Origin: Anaerovibrio lipolyticus DSM 3074
Lineage (GTDB): Bacteria; Bacillota; Negativicutes; Selenomonadales; Selenomonadaceae
Assembly (NCBI RefSeq): GCF_900141865.1
Contig: NZ_FQYW01000022.1
Location: 1 to 45,777 of the forward strand
Reading direction: 5' to 3'
DNA length: 45,777 nt
A model generated the notes under the pieces. The model was not told where the DNA came from. It was given only the letters and a program-made list of their open reading frames with translations, and searched no databases. This document shows positions 24,074 through 33,700 of this stretch, piece after piece (within the stretch, counting starts at the first letter, position 1; each line of letters begins with the position of its first letter). The position numbers and the translations under genes were made by a program.

Positions 24074-26146
24074 GTGATTATTATAAATAGATTTTTAAAT
24101 AGATTAAAGAAACGTGCTTTGGTTGCAGGAATTGCTCTCAGCCTTGCAATGGGTTCCATATCCTTCGCTATGCCGGAGATTATGCCCCTTACAGAGGTAG
24201 CTCCTGGCATGACAGGCAAGGGCTATACCATCATTGACCAAAGCGGTGAAATTAAGTCCTTTGATGTGGAAGTGGTGGGAGTCAACGGCAGCAGTAGCAA
24301 GCTGGCCTCTCCACGTATTCTCATTGATTTGTCCGGAGAAATGATTAAGACTACTGGTGGTATTGTATCCGGCATGAGCGGTTCACCTATTTATGTGGAC
24401 GGCAAGCTCATTGGTGCAGCCTCAGCCTCCTTTAACAACGTGTACCTTGATAAAAGGGTAATGGTAACTCCTATTGAGTATATGTTGAAGCTGTGGGATT
24501 TGCCGGATAATAAAAATCAGACCCAGCTCCCTCAGATTGATTTGAAGAAGATCCGTGAGGAAGCAGCCAAGAAGGCAGAAGAAGAGGCCAAGAAGGCAGA
24601 GGAAGAGGCAAAAACTAAGGAAGAACAAAAATCTGAAGGTGAAACTGCTCCCCAGAAGGCTTCTGTTGAGGATTCTGCCACTAAAAGCGAGGATGCTGTA
24701 AAAGAAGAAAAGCCAGCTGAAAAAGAACAGACGGATAATACTTACATAACCAAGGAGGAGCTGGAGGCCCAGAAGGAGGCTGAAGCGCCTGAAAAGCAGG
24801 GGGAAGCTCCTAAAGAAAATGATGAGCAGGACAGGGAAAAGGCGTGGAAGATGGTGTCAGGCTTCTCTGGCAAGGGCGTGGATTTCCTTTCAGAGAAGAT
24901 TCCTGGAATAAAGCTGCGGGATGCGGCCAATTGGAATTCCAATGCGGGGCCTGCTACCATTGATTACAATGCCACTTTGGAGCCAGGTGGTGCCGTAGGT
25001 GTGGCACAGATTGTGGGAGATTACTACATGGGAGCCATGGGTACGGTAACCGCTGTGGATGGCAAGAGAGTATTGGCCTTTGGCCATGGAAACACGGACC
25101 GGGGAAATGTTAATTACTTTATGACCGGGGCAGATGTGTTCTCCACTGCCCATGGCCCTTTGGACGGCATGAAGATAGGTCACATGACCTCTATAATCGG
25201 TCGTGTAAATCAAGACAGATATGATGGCATAGCAGGCATTTTGGGGGAATATCCTCAGAATGTTCCAGTTATTCTGACAGTAAATGATACCGATTTGGCC
25301 AATTCCCAGACCTATCATTCCTTTGTGGCTTATGATGAAGAGGTGGTGCCTCTGTTGACAACGGCTATGGTATACGATTCCATGTATAAGACCATAGATA
25401 GGGCCATTAATGGTACCGCCAAGGTTCATTTTCGCATTCGCACCGATATGGGGGAAGATGGTGTAATCGAGCGTACCAATATGTTCTATAACGGCAGTGA
25501 TGTGGGCAAGCAGGCTGTTGGTGAGCTTAACGAGATTTTGAACACCATCTGTACCAATAAGGACAGGGAAGCCAACATCTATGATGTAAAGGTGGATGTG
25601 TTTATTGGCGGCCAGCGCATGACAGCGTCTATTTTATCAGCAACCCCTGATAAAACAGAGGTATGTGCCGGGGATAAGGTGATTTTTAAGACCACATTGA
25701 AGCCTTATCGTCAGGAGAAGATAACGGTGGATGTTCCTTATACTGTGCCAAAGACCCAGCTGCCAGGAACATTGAATCTTGACCTTCACGGTGGTGGACT
25801 TATTAATGTGGCTAAGCTACTGTTGGCCCAGCAGGCTGGGGATGCTTCCCTGGAGGAGGATCAGAGTGTCAAGACTGAGGCCAAGATAAAGGAAATGCTG
25901 AAGACTGCCTGCAATAATGATATTGTGGTGGAGCCGGCAGCCGCCCCTATTTTGACTGATGAGCAGCAGAAGGCAGCTATCAAGGAGGCTATAAAGCAAT
26001 CCAAAAAGCTGGCAGAGAATGGGAATAAGTCCAAGGTGGATAATTCCAAGCCTGTGGAGGCTGTACAGCGTACCGCCACCGACTATGTAATAGAAAATGT
26101 AATTCACACAACATTAAAAATCGTGGAAAAAAAAGAAAAAAACTGA
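24074..26146 (+). CDS. Exported SpoIVB-type (S55) serine peptidase with permuted domain order
   Basis: The 690 residues begin with a basic N terminus and signal sequence (LVAGIALSLAMGSISFA). DVEVVG then GGIVSGMSGSPIYVDGKLIGA (Ser nucleophile motif near residue 102) matches the C-terminal half of sporulation peptidase SpoIVB. A Lys/Glu-rich, probably helical insertion follows (about 155-265), then GAMGTVTAVDGKRVLAFGHGNTDRGN (about 325-345), matching the SpoIVB segment with the catalytic His, which in SpoIVB comes before the Ser motif. The order is thus swapped. The substrate is unknown. The only in-frame canonical start near the signal is GTG 24074, but it sits inside an excellent ribosome binding site (AGAGGTGAT), so ATT 24080 or ATA 24083 may be the true start. 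Preceded by a palindrome over a -10 box. Confidence 0.85.
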   Translation: MIIINRFLNRLKKRALVAGIALSLAMGSISFAMPEIMPLTEVAPGMTGKGYTIIDQSGEIKSFDVEVVGVNGSSSKLASPRILIDLSGEMIKTTGGIVSGMSGSPIYVDGKLIGAASASFNNVYLDKRVMVTPIEYMLKLWDLPDNKNQTQLPQIDLKKIREEAAKKAEEEAKKAEEEAKTKEEQKSEGETAPQKASVEDSATKSEDAVKEEKPAEKEQTDNTYITKEELEAQKEAEAPEKQGEAPKENDEQDREKAWKMVSGFSGKGVDFLSEKIPGIKLRDAANWNSNAGPATIDYNATLEPGGAVGVAQIVGDYYMGAMGTVTAVDGKRVLAFGHGNTDRGNVNYFMTGADVFSTAHGPLDGMKIGHMTSIIGRVNQDRYDGIAGILGEYPQNVPVILTVNDTDLANSQTYHSFVAYDEEVVPLLTTAMVYDSMYKTIDRAINGTAKVHFRIRTDMGEDGVIERTNMFYNGSDVGKQAVGELNEILNTICTNKDREANIYDVKVDVFIGGQRMTASILSATPDKTEVCAGDKVIFKTTLKPYRQEKITVDVPYTVPKTQLPGTLNLDLHGGGLINVAKLLLAQQAGDASLEEDQSVKTEAKIKEMLKTACNNDIVVEPAAAPILTDEQQKAAIKEAIKQSKKLAENGNKSKVDNSKPVEAVQRTATDYVIENVIHTTLKIVEKKEKN

Positions 26147-26153
26147 TAATATA

Positions 26154-26338
26154 ATGGCAGGTTAAGTTTACTTGAACATTAAGCTGTGGTGCGTCAGAAA
26201 ATATTTTTTTCATACCTGCATTAGCGAGAAAAATTACTTGTTTGAGCGAAGCGAGTTGTAATTTTTCTTGCTATTCAAATAGTTGAAAAACAATATTTTT
26301 AGTGCCACAGCTGAGTGAAAGTAAACTATACCTGCCAT
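26154..26338 (+). repeat. Nested-palindrome repeat, copy R6, between the S55 peptidase gene and mlaE
   Basis: The outer arms at 26154-26171 and 26321-26338 pair at 16 of 18 positions (ATGGCAGGT with ACCTGCCAT, AGTTTAC with GTAAACT). The core CTTGTTTGAGCGAAGCGAG is flanked by AGCGAGAAAAATTA and its T-rich partner TAATTTTTCTTGCT. It is nearly identical, as a reverse complement, to the copy at 7320-7529, except at the outermost bases, where both remain self-complementary. It begins 8 bases after a stop codon and separates the peptidase gene from the envelope transport operon. Confidence 0.88.
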
Positions 26339-26405
26339 ATTTATATGCTTATAAACATATATTCATTACGTTTTAATATTGATTTTTATGAGGGCTTAAT
26401 AAAAT

Positions 26406-27176
26406 ATGTTTGTTAGGTTTCTGGAGATAATTGGTGCTTCAGTTTTGGAGCTGTTATATTTCATCGGTGACGTTATGCTGCTGTTTATAGGCGCATTAAA
26501 GCAGATGCCCGTCAAGATTCGGGTGCGTCACGTCATCCATCAGATGTCCCATCTGGGTGTGGATACCCTGCCTATAGTGTCCCTTACCATGATGTTCACC
26601 GGTATGGTAATGACCCTGCAGGTAGCCAATGAGTTCATTAAGATGGGGGCTGAGTCCACCGTAGGTGGCATTATAGCCATTGCCATCGGCCGTGAGCTGG
26701 GACCAGTTCTGGTGGGGGTTGTGGCGGCCGGCCGTGTGGGCTCTGCCATGACAGCGGAAATAAGCACCATGAAGGTAACGGAGCAGATTGATGCCCTGCG
26801 AGTTATGGGAACCAATCCTCTGGGATACCTGGTGGTGCCGAGGATGCTGGCCTGTATGATAATGGTGCCATTGCTTACGGTGTACGGTGACGTTATCGGC
26901 GTTGTCGGGGGCTGGGGTGTGGCCAAATATTATGCTGGCATTTCTTCCTATGTGTATGTGAATTCCATTCCTGAATATGCAGTGCTGAACGACCTTACAG
27001 GGGGACTTGTAAAGGCCGTAGTTTTTGGTGTGGTTATTGCAGTGCTGGGATGTTATTATGGCATGAAGGCCCCGGAGGGGGCCGAGGGCGTAGGTAAGGC
27101 CACCACCAAGTCGGTGGTAAGTGCCATCGTGGTTATTTTTATGTTAAATGTACTGCTTTCCATGGTATTGTATTAA
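26406..27176 (+). CDS. mlaE: MlaE-type ABC transporter permease for phospholipids
   Basis: Inner-membrane permease of the MCE/Mla lipid transport system linking inner and outer membranes. In 256 residues it has about five to six hydrophobic segments and the family motifs FTGMVMTLQ, GRELGPVLVGVVAAGRVGSAMTAEISTMKVTEQIDAL (coupling helix) and MGTNPLGYLVVPRMLA. ATG 26406 follows GAGGG at 12 bases. It begins the mlaE-mlaF-mlaD run. The MlaE-MlaF-MlaD order, rather than the enterobacterial F-E-D, is seen here directly. Confidence 0.94.
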   Translation: MFVRFLEIIGASVLELLYFIGDVMLLFIGALKQMPVKIRVRHVIHQMSHLGVDTLPIVSLTMMFTGMVMTLQVANEFIKMGAESTVGGIIAIAIGRELGPVLVGVVAAGRVGSAMTAEISTMKVTEQIDALRVMGTNPLGYLVVPRMLACMIMVPLLTVYGDVIGVVGGWGVAKYYAGISSYVYVNSIPEYAVLNDLTGGLVKAVVFGVVIAVLGCYYGMKAPEGAEGVGKATTKSVVSAIVVIFMLNVLLSMVLY

Positions 27177-27195
27177 TTAATGGTGGAGAGGTTCC

Positions 27196-27936
27196 ATGAT
27201 AAAAATTGAAAATGTATCCATGTCCTTTGGGGACAAGAAGGTACTGGACAACATAAATTTGGAAATTAAAGACGGGGAAACCTTGGCCATTATTGGTGGT
27301 TCCGGCTCCGGCAAGAGTACCTTGCTGAGGCTGATGATAGGGCTTGATCACCCCACCGGGGGAAAAATTTGGCTGCGGGATAAGGATATTGCCCACATGC
27401 CGGAAAAAGAGCTGGATGAGCTTCGCCTTCACATGGGTATGGTATTTCAGTATTCTGCCCTCTTTGATTCCATGACTGTAGGGGATAATGTGGCCTTTGG
27501 CTTAAGAGAGCATACGGACTACAGTGAGGAAAAAATAGCAGAAATAGTTAAGGAAAAGCTGGAGGTTGTGGGACTTCCGGGAACGGAGGATATGATGCCG
27601 GGAGAGCTTTCCGGCGGTATGAAAAAGCGTGTAAGTCTGGCCAGAGCCATAGCTTTCGGCCCGGATATTATATTTTACGATGAGCCCAGCTCCGGACTTG
27701 ATCCAATTATGACGGACAAGATTGATGAGCTGATTATTTCCACCCAGAAGCGGCTAGGGGTAACCTCAGTGGTGGTAACCCATGATATGGACAGTGCAAT
27801 TCATATTGCTGACAGAATAGCCATGATTTATGAGGGAAAGCTCATTGCAGTGGATACAGTAGATAATTTCCGCAGAATAGAGGATCCGCGGGTTAGGGCC
27901 TTCCTAAGGGGCCTATATATTGGCAAGGAGGCATAA
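27196..27936 (+). CDS. mlaF: MlaF-type ABC transporter ATP-binding protein
   Basis: Cytoplasmic ATPase driving Mla lipid transport. In 246 residues it shows Walker A GGSGSGKSTLLRL, Q-loop MVFQYSALFDSMTV, signature LSGGMKKRVSLARA, Walker B DIIFYDEPSSGLDP and H-loop VVTHDM. The FDSMTVGDNVAF region is characteristic of Mla/Ttg2A ATPases. It follows mlaE by 19 bases and precedes mlaD by 2 bases, so the three genes form one operon. Confidence 0.95.
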   Translation: MIKIENVSMSFGDKKVLDNINLEIKDGETLAIIGGSGSGKSTLLRLMIGLDHPTGGKIWLRDKDIAHMPEKELDELRLHMGMVFQYSALFDSMTVGDNVAFGLREHTDYSEEKIAEIVKEKLEVVGLPGTEDMMPGELSGGMKKRVSLARAIAFGPDIIFYDEPSSGLDPIMTDKIDELIISTQKRLGVTSVVVTHDMDSAIHIADRIAMIYEGKLIAVDTVDNFRRIEDPRVRAFLRGLYIGKEA

Positions 27937-27938
27937 GG

Positions 27939-29216
27939 GTGAATACAGAGGTTAAGGTTGGTGCCTTTACGGTGGGGGGCTTGGCCCTGGTAATGGCAGT
28001 GTTTGTATTTCTTACTAATTTTAGTTTTGGGGGAGACAAGAGCTATAATCTTTACGTAAATTTTGGTCAGGCCATCGGTCTGACTCCTGGTAATGCAGTG
28101 GCTTACGCCGGTGTAACCGTGGGCAGCGTGGAGGCCATTAGCCCGAACGGCCCTGGGGTTTTGGTGCGGGTAAAAATTCAAGATGATGTGAAGATTCCAA
28201 GAAAATCCGCCTTTACCATTACCTCCAATGGTGTTATGGGAGCTAAGTTTGTTAATATTCAGCCCGCGGTTGACAGCGATTTAAATGATTGCTTCCAGCC
28301 GGATGATTATGTGGAAGGTCAGGGGGAAACGGGTATTGATAATGTAATGCAGGGGGTCAGTGCGGCCCTTGAACAGGTACATGAGCTATTGGCCAATATG
28401 AATGATATTATCGGTGATAACGATACCAAGGCGGCGTTAAAGGATATTTCCATGAATATGCGTCAGGTAACTGATAATCTGAATGTGATGACCGCTACTC
28501 TTGCCAATGTAGCAGTAAGCTCCCAGGATGATATTCGCAATATGGCCAGAAACCTTAATGTGATGACGGCAAGCTTAACACGTAGTGCCAACAGCGTGGA
28601 GTCCATGATAAATACCTTTAGTGGTGATGGGACTACGGCGGAAAATCTGAAGCTGGCAGTTAATAATTTGTCTGAGGCCAGTGTTCGCCTTAACAATATG
28701 GCCAAGTCTTTGGAGGGGGTGGTTACTGACCCGCAGGTGGCAGACGATTTAAAGCAGACCATCCATAATACCAGAAATCTTACGGAAAGAGCGGACAACA
28801 TGATGTCCAGGATTTCCAGCATTAAGGTGGGCGGTGGCCTGGAAACCATGTACAGTGGTGGCAAACACGACTGGTCCAGTAATTTTGATGTTGGTCTTTA
28901 TAGTGGCAACAGCTATGGTAAAATTGGAGTTTCTGATATTGGCCGGGAAAATTACTTCAATTTGCAGGCAGGTACCCGTTCCGGTGCCTTCGGAGGCCAT
29001 GGAGGAATTATTGACAGCAAGGCCGGGCTGGGTATAGACTTGTTCGGCGGCAATAAGGTTCAGCTTTCCGTGGATGCCTATGACCCAAATGAATTTAAGC
29101 TCCGTTCCCGCCTTTCCTTTGAGGTGGCCCCTAATACCTATCTTTTTGCCCAGATGAATGATATAAATCGCAGCAAAAACAGGGCAACCTATTTTGGCTT
29201 ACGGAGAAGCTTTTAA
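27939..29216 (+). CDS. mlaD: MlaD-type MCE protein with long helical region and C-terminal beta-barrel
   Basis: Substrate-binding MCE protein of the Mla pathway. The 425 residues have an N-terminal TM helix (FTVGGLALVMAVFVFLTNF), one MCE domain (about 37-115, YNLYVNFGQAIGLTPGNAV to MGAKFVNIQPA), a long helical stretch (about 125-290) and a C-terminal part from about 300 with alternating strands ending in FGLRRSF, a terminal aromatic typical of barrels inserted by BamA. E. coli MlaD is under 200 residues. Work on Veillonella parvula described such a fused MlaD as a trans-envelope bridge. Start GTG 27939 has AAGGAGG 7 bases upstream. It forms an operon with mlaE and mlaF. Confidence 0.9.
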   Translation: MNTEVKVGAFTVGGLALVMAVFVFLTNFSFGGDKSYNLYVNFGQAIGLTPGNAVAYAGVTVGSVEAISPNGPGVLVRVKIQDDVKIPRKSAFTITSNGVMGAKFVNIQPAVDSDLNDCFQPDDYVEGQGETGIDNVMQGVSAALEQVHELLANMNDIIGDNDTKAALKDISMNMRQVTDNLNVMTATLANVAVSSQDDIRNMARNLNVMTASLTRSANSVESMINTFSGDGTTAENLKLAVNNLSEASVRLNNMAKSLEGVVTDPQVADDLKQTIHNTRNLTERADNMMSRISSIKVGGGLETMYSGGKHDWSSNFDVGLYSGNSYGKIGVSDIGRENYFNLQAGTRSGAFGGHGGIIDSKAGLGIDLFGGNKVQLSVDAYDPNEFKLRSRLSFEVAPNTYLFAQMNDINRSKNRATYFGLRRSF

Positions 29217-29297
29217 AAATATGTTTTTAATCTGATTCTCATGTTTTTTTCAATAATCGGTAGTAATATATTACTCTAGAGGAGGTATCTATATTCA

Positions 29298-30653
29298 ATG
29301 AATAATAATAGATTTAAGAAGCTAACTACCCTGGTAATCAGCGGTGCTATGACCATGTCCGTGGCTGGTACGGCAATGGCTGAAACCATGGATGTAAATA
29401 TTGAGGATTGTGTTAACCTGGCCATGGCCAATAACCATACCATAAGAAGTGCCATTGATGATTATGATTCTGCAGTATGGGCACGCCATATAGCCCGTCG
29501 TCAGCATGGCCCTACGCTGAACTGGACCAGTGCAGCCCGCCGGATTGGTGGCAATGTATATAGTGCGGCAAATGTTAATTCTTTGTATTCCAATACCGTT
29601 TCTGTAAGTATGCCAATTTATTCCGGTGGTCAGCTGGAGGGAGCCATTAAGGCTGCAGATTTGTCCTTGAATGCCAGCGAGCTGGCTTTGGAGAGCACCA
29701 AGCAGAGTGTTAAGGCCAAGACTCAGGCGGCTTATTATAATGCCCTTAATTGCCGTAATCAGATAGCGGTATCACAAAATTCCGTAAAGACTCTGGAGGA
29801 GCATTTACGTAATGTAAATGCCCAATTCAATGCGGGAACTGTAGCCAAATCGGATTTGCTGGCTTCTGAGGTACAGCTTTCCAACGCCAAGCTGAATCTG
29901 GTTTCTTCCCAGAATAATTATGATTTGGCCATTGCCAATTTGAATAATATTGTGGGTGTTCCTAGTGGTACCCAGCTGAATTTAAAGGATGAGCTGGGGT
30001 ATATACCTTATGAGATTTCCCTGGAACAGTGCTCTGAGTACGCCCAGCAAAATCGTCCTGATATTTTGGCGGCTGACTACAGGGTAAAAGTTGCCGAGGC
30101 CCAGCGGGATGTAGCCGCATCCGGTAATTTGCCGAAGGTTAATGCGTCGGTATCTAAATCCATAGCTGGCGATAAGGCCTTTGGTGAGGATGATAGGGCA
30201 ACAGATCCATTCTATACCCAGAATAACTGGTATGCCGGTATTGGTATAAGCTGGGATATTTTCGATAACAATGTAACCCAGGCTAAGGTTAAGCAGGCCA
30301 AGGCAGCTATTGAAAAGGCCAAGGAGGCGGCTCAGCAGGCAAGGGATACCGGAGATTTGGAGGTTCGTACAGCATATCTTAATCTCACCTCTGCGGAAAA
30401 GAGTATTGAAACTGCCAAGGTGGCTGTGGAAAAGGCCAAGGAGGATTACAAAATCGCCCAGGTTCGTTACAGTGCCGGCGTGGGCACCAATCTGGATGTA
30501 ATGGATGCCGAGGAGAAGCTGACAGCTGCCCAGAGCAAATATTACAATACCTTGTATCAGTATAATAACAGTAAGGCTGATTTGGATCGGGCCATGGGTC
30601 TTATGGTGGATTTGGATGTAAGTAAATTGCAGGAACAATTAGCAAAAAATTAA
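29298..30653 (+). CDS. tolC: TolC family outer-membrane efflux protein
   Basis: Outer-membrane trimeric channel partner for efflux or type I secretion. The 451 residues carry a signal peptide (VAGTAMA-ETM) and two OEP repeats: IEDCVNLAMANNHTIRSA with YSGGQLEGAIKAADLSL, and AQQNRPDILAADYRVKVAEA with WDIFDNNVTQAKVKQAKAAI, separated by long helical segments, with YSAGVGTNLDVMDAEEKL near the end. No lipobox Cys is present. GAGGAGG lies upstream of ATG 29298. It follows mlaD by 81 bases. In Negativicutes tolC commonly sits within this envelope cluster. Its inner-membrane pump partners are not encoded here. Confidence 0.92.
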   Translation: MNNNRFKKLTTLVISGAMTMSVAGTAMAETMDVNIEDCVNLAMANNHTIRSAIDDYDSAVWARHIARRQHGPTLNWTSAARRIGGNVYSAANVNSLYSNTVSVSMPIYSGGQLEGAIKAADLSLNASELALESTKQSVKAKTQAAYYNALNCRNQIAVSQNSVKTLEEHLRNVNAQFNAGTVAKSDLLASEVQLSNAKLNLVSSQNNYDLAIANLNNIVGVPSGTQLNLKDELGYIPYEISLEQCSEYAQQNRPDILAADYRVKVAEAQRDVAASGNLPKVNASVSKSIAGDKAFGEDDRATDPFYTQNNWYAGIGISWDIFDNNVTQAKVKQAKAAIEKAKEAAQQARDTGDLEVRTAYLNLTSAEKSIETAKVAVEKAKEDYKIAQVRYSAGVGTNLDVMDAEEKLTAAQSKYYNTLYQYNNSKADLDRAMGLMVDLDVSKLQEQLAKN

Positions 30654-30722
30654 TATAAATTTTAAAAAGTTTACAGTTTATTATGTTATACTTAAGTTGC
30701 AATGTGCAGTGTTAAGTATGTG

Positions 30723-30751
30723 ACTGCCACCTTATTGCGTGGCAGTTTTTC
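30723..30751 (+). terminator. Rho-independent terminator between tolC and tamB
   Basis: ACTGCCAC (30723-30730) pairs with GTGGCAGT (30739-30746) around CTTATTGC, followed by TTTTCTTTT. A TATACT hexamer and a second small hairpin (ACTTAA/TTAAGT) lie just before it, so a short separate transcript is conceivable but not supported. Confidence 0.8.
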
Positions 30752-30784
30752 TTTTATTAGGGATTTATTCTAGGGGGATATTTA

Positions 30785-33700
30785 ATGGACCGTAAGGTTA
30801 TGGGGAAGGTCACTGGCCTTTTGGGCATAGTGTTTATTATAATGGCCTGTATTTACGGTTATATCACATCTTCTGCCTTTATGGAGAGTACTGCTGAAAA
30901 TGCAGCCTCCATTGCCAGTGAGGTGCTGGATACCAAGGTGGAAATCGGTCTGGTTAAGGTGGATTCCTTTAATTCAGTGGATATAAGAGATATAGCTGTT
31001 TATGACAAGCAGGATAAGATAATTGCCAAGGTAGCTGATGCCAAAGTGGGTTTCAGCTACCTTGCTATGTTTAAAAACTCTGTTTCTGAAGGCATTAGGG
31101 CTGTATATATTACTGATGTGGAGGCAGATATCCACCAGCGCAGTGATGGCAGCTGGAATTTTACTGATTTGGTGTCTGAGGAGCCAAGTGATAGTAAATT
31201 CACCGGCAAGGTGCATATTAAGGACGGAATACTGAAAACTGCCTATAATGGCCAGGATATTTTGGTGGAGGATTTACAGGCAGATCTGGATTTTGATAAT
31301 TATCCTGCTGTGCGTCTGGAGGGTACTGCCAAAAATCAGGGGGCAGTGGTGAAGGTGGCTGCCAACTATGGTGGCTCCAAGGATACCTTTAATGTGGAAA
31401 TTACAGATTTGGAGCTGGCTAACTATATTGCTTTTATACCATCAGGCACCATACCACAGGATATGGTTAAGTCAGACAGTATTAAGGGCAAGATAACCAG
31501 AGCTGTAGCTACTGGCGAAAAAGTCGGTTCGGAGCTGTATTACAGCGGTGAGCTGGAGCTTCAAAAGGGCGAAGCTGTTATTCTGGATAAGAAAGTGGAA
31601 AATATTAATGGCTTGTTTACCTTTACCGAAAAGGCAATTCAGGTGTTTATGAACGCGGAAACTGCTGGGCAGAAGGCTACTGCCAAGGGTAAGGTGAAGC
31701 TGGTGGAGGGTCGTCCAATTCTTGATTTGACGGTGGCCTCTGATGGCTTTGAGCCGGGAGCTCTTATAGATGATATTCCATATAGTGGGCCTGTGGCCTT
31801 TAATGCCCGGGTGACTGGGGATGCCACCAATCCTGTGGTGGATGCGGAGGTGAAAATCGCTGATGGCAGTGTCAGCGGTTATGATTTTACCAACTGCACA
31901 GCCAGGGTTAGATATGCAAACGAGGCTGTAACTGTAACAGCGTTAAGTTGTGATATTTTTGGCGGCCATGTAACAGGGGAGGGGGATTTTGATGCCAAAA
32001 CCTTTGATTTCGTGGCTAAGGTGAAGGCTGACGGAGTTAATCTTTCCCAAGCCTCAGCCAAGCTTCCTGAGTTAAGTGAAGCAGGGGGAGCAGTGTCTGC
32101 TGATCTCTTTGTTACGGGTAACGTAAATGATGTTGGCAATACCCGGGTTATGGGTACCGTGTCTTCTGATGGCGCTTCCTATATGGGAATTGGCGCTAAC
32201 AGAATTGACGGTTCCTTTATTTATCAAAATAAAGACCTCCATGTGGATTACGTCAGCGCAATACTTGAAAATGGGGGCGAAGTAGGACTTCAGGGGGATT
32301 TACTTCTTGGTGAGCAGCTTGATATAAGTTTCTATGGCCGTGATTTTGATTTGTCCCTTATAAGCAATATTGCACCTGAGGCAGATGTTTCCGGATTAAG
32401 TGATTTTCGGGGGAAATTGAAGGGAACCCTGGATGATCCTGTATTGGGAGCTTCCTTTGCAGCCCGTGATGGTGTTCTCTTTGATCAGCCATATAAGCGG
32501 CTTCATGGCAAGGCCATTGGTGGACTCCGTGGAGTTGGCGTAAAGGACCTTATAATTGAAGGTGATTATGACAACCGCTGGGAAGTAAATGGTATTGTGG
32601 GCTTTTTGGGTGAGCGTCGGATTCATCTTACTGTTTCCACCAGAAATGCCCGTATGGAAAATATGCTGAAGGCGGCAGAGGTGGATATACCACTTACAGG
32701 CAGCGTGGATAATGAGATTGAGGTTAGCGGCACCTTGGATAACCCTTTGGTGAAGGGACACTTCAATTACAAGCTGGGCAAGTTCAGCGATGAAATCGTT
32801 ATTCAGAGTATTACTGGTAATTATACCTATGAGAATAATCTGCTGACTTTGACAGATATCCATATCTTGTCTCCGGGAATTAAGGCATATATTGGCAGCG
32901 GTACTATTACCTCCGGTGGTGATATGAATATCACAGTTGAGGCCAAGGACATTAATCTGGATGATTTTGACAAACGTTCCCCTGTTCCGTTGGATGGCTA
33001 TATAGATTTTATTGGTACTTTGACAGGTAATGTGGAGTCACCAATTTTCCACGGCACCATATCCTCCAATGGGGTAATATTGCGGGGAGAGGAATTTGAT
33101 AAGGTGGCGGGAGATATTGACTACCGCAATAATCGAATTTTCTTCAAGAATATGTATGTAAAGCAGGGAGATGGAAAGTATACCCTTAATGCCAGCTATA
33201 ATTTTGTTACTGAGGCCATCGGTGGCAGTATTTCCCTGAATAATGTGAATATTAAGTCTTTGGGGATTATAGCAGGTTGGGAAAACAATAATATTACTGG
33301 TAAATTAAACGGTGATTGTAATATTGCCGGGACCGCAGACAATCCAAGTCTGGTAATTGGTGCTTATGTTACTGATGGTTATTTCGGCACATATCCACTT
33401 AGCGATGTATATTGCAATGCTACCCTTGATAATAGGGTTATCAAAATAAAAAACCTTACGGGATCTGAAGGTACACAGGGAAGATTTACGGCCCTTGGCA
33501 CCATAGATTTGGATGGAGATGTATCTTTGACAGCTGATGCCACCAATATTGATGCAGGAGCATTGGCAGGGGCTGCGGGATATACCGGGGAAATTACCGG
33601 TAAAGTGAACTGTCATGTGGAGGCTGCGGGTGAAACCGCCAACCCTATGGCTGAAATAACACTGTATGGTGAAGATATCGGTGTTCGAGGAGCTTCTCTT

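Noticed and set aside
24074-26146. Reading the S55 peptidase as evidence that the organism sporulates
   Set aside because: The domain order differs from SpoIVB, there is no PDZ arrangement like SpoIVB, and no sporulation genes are nearby.
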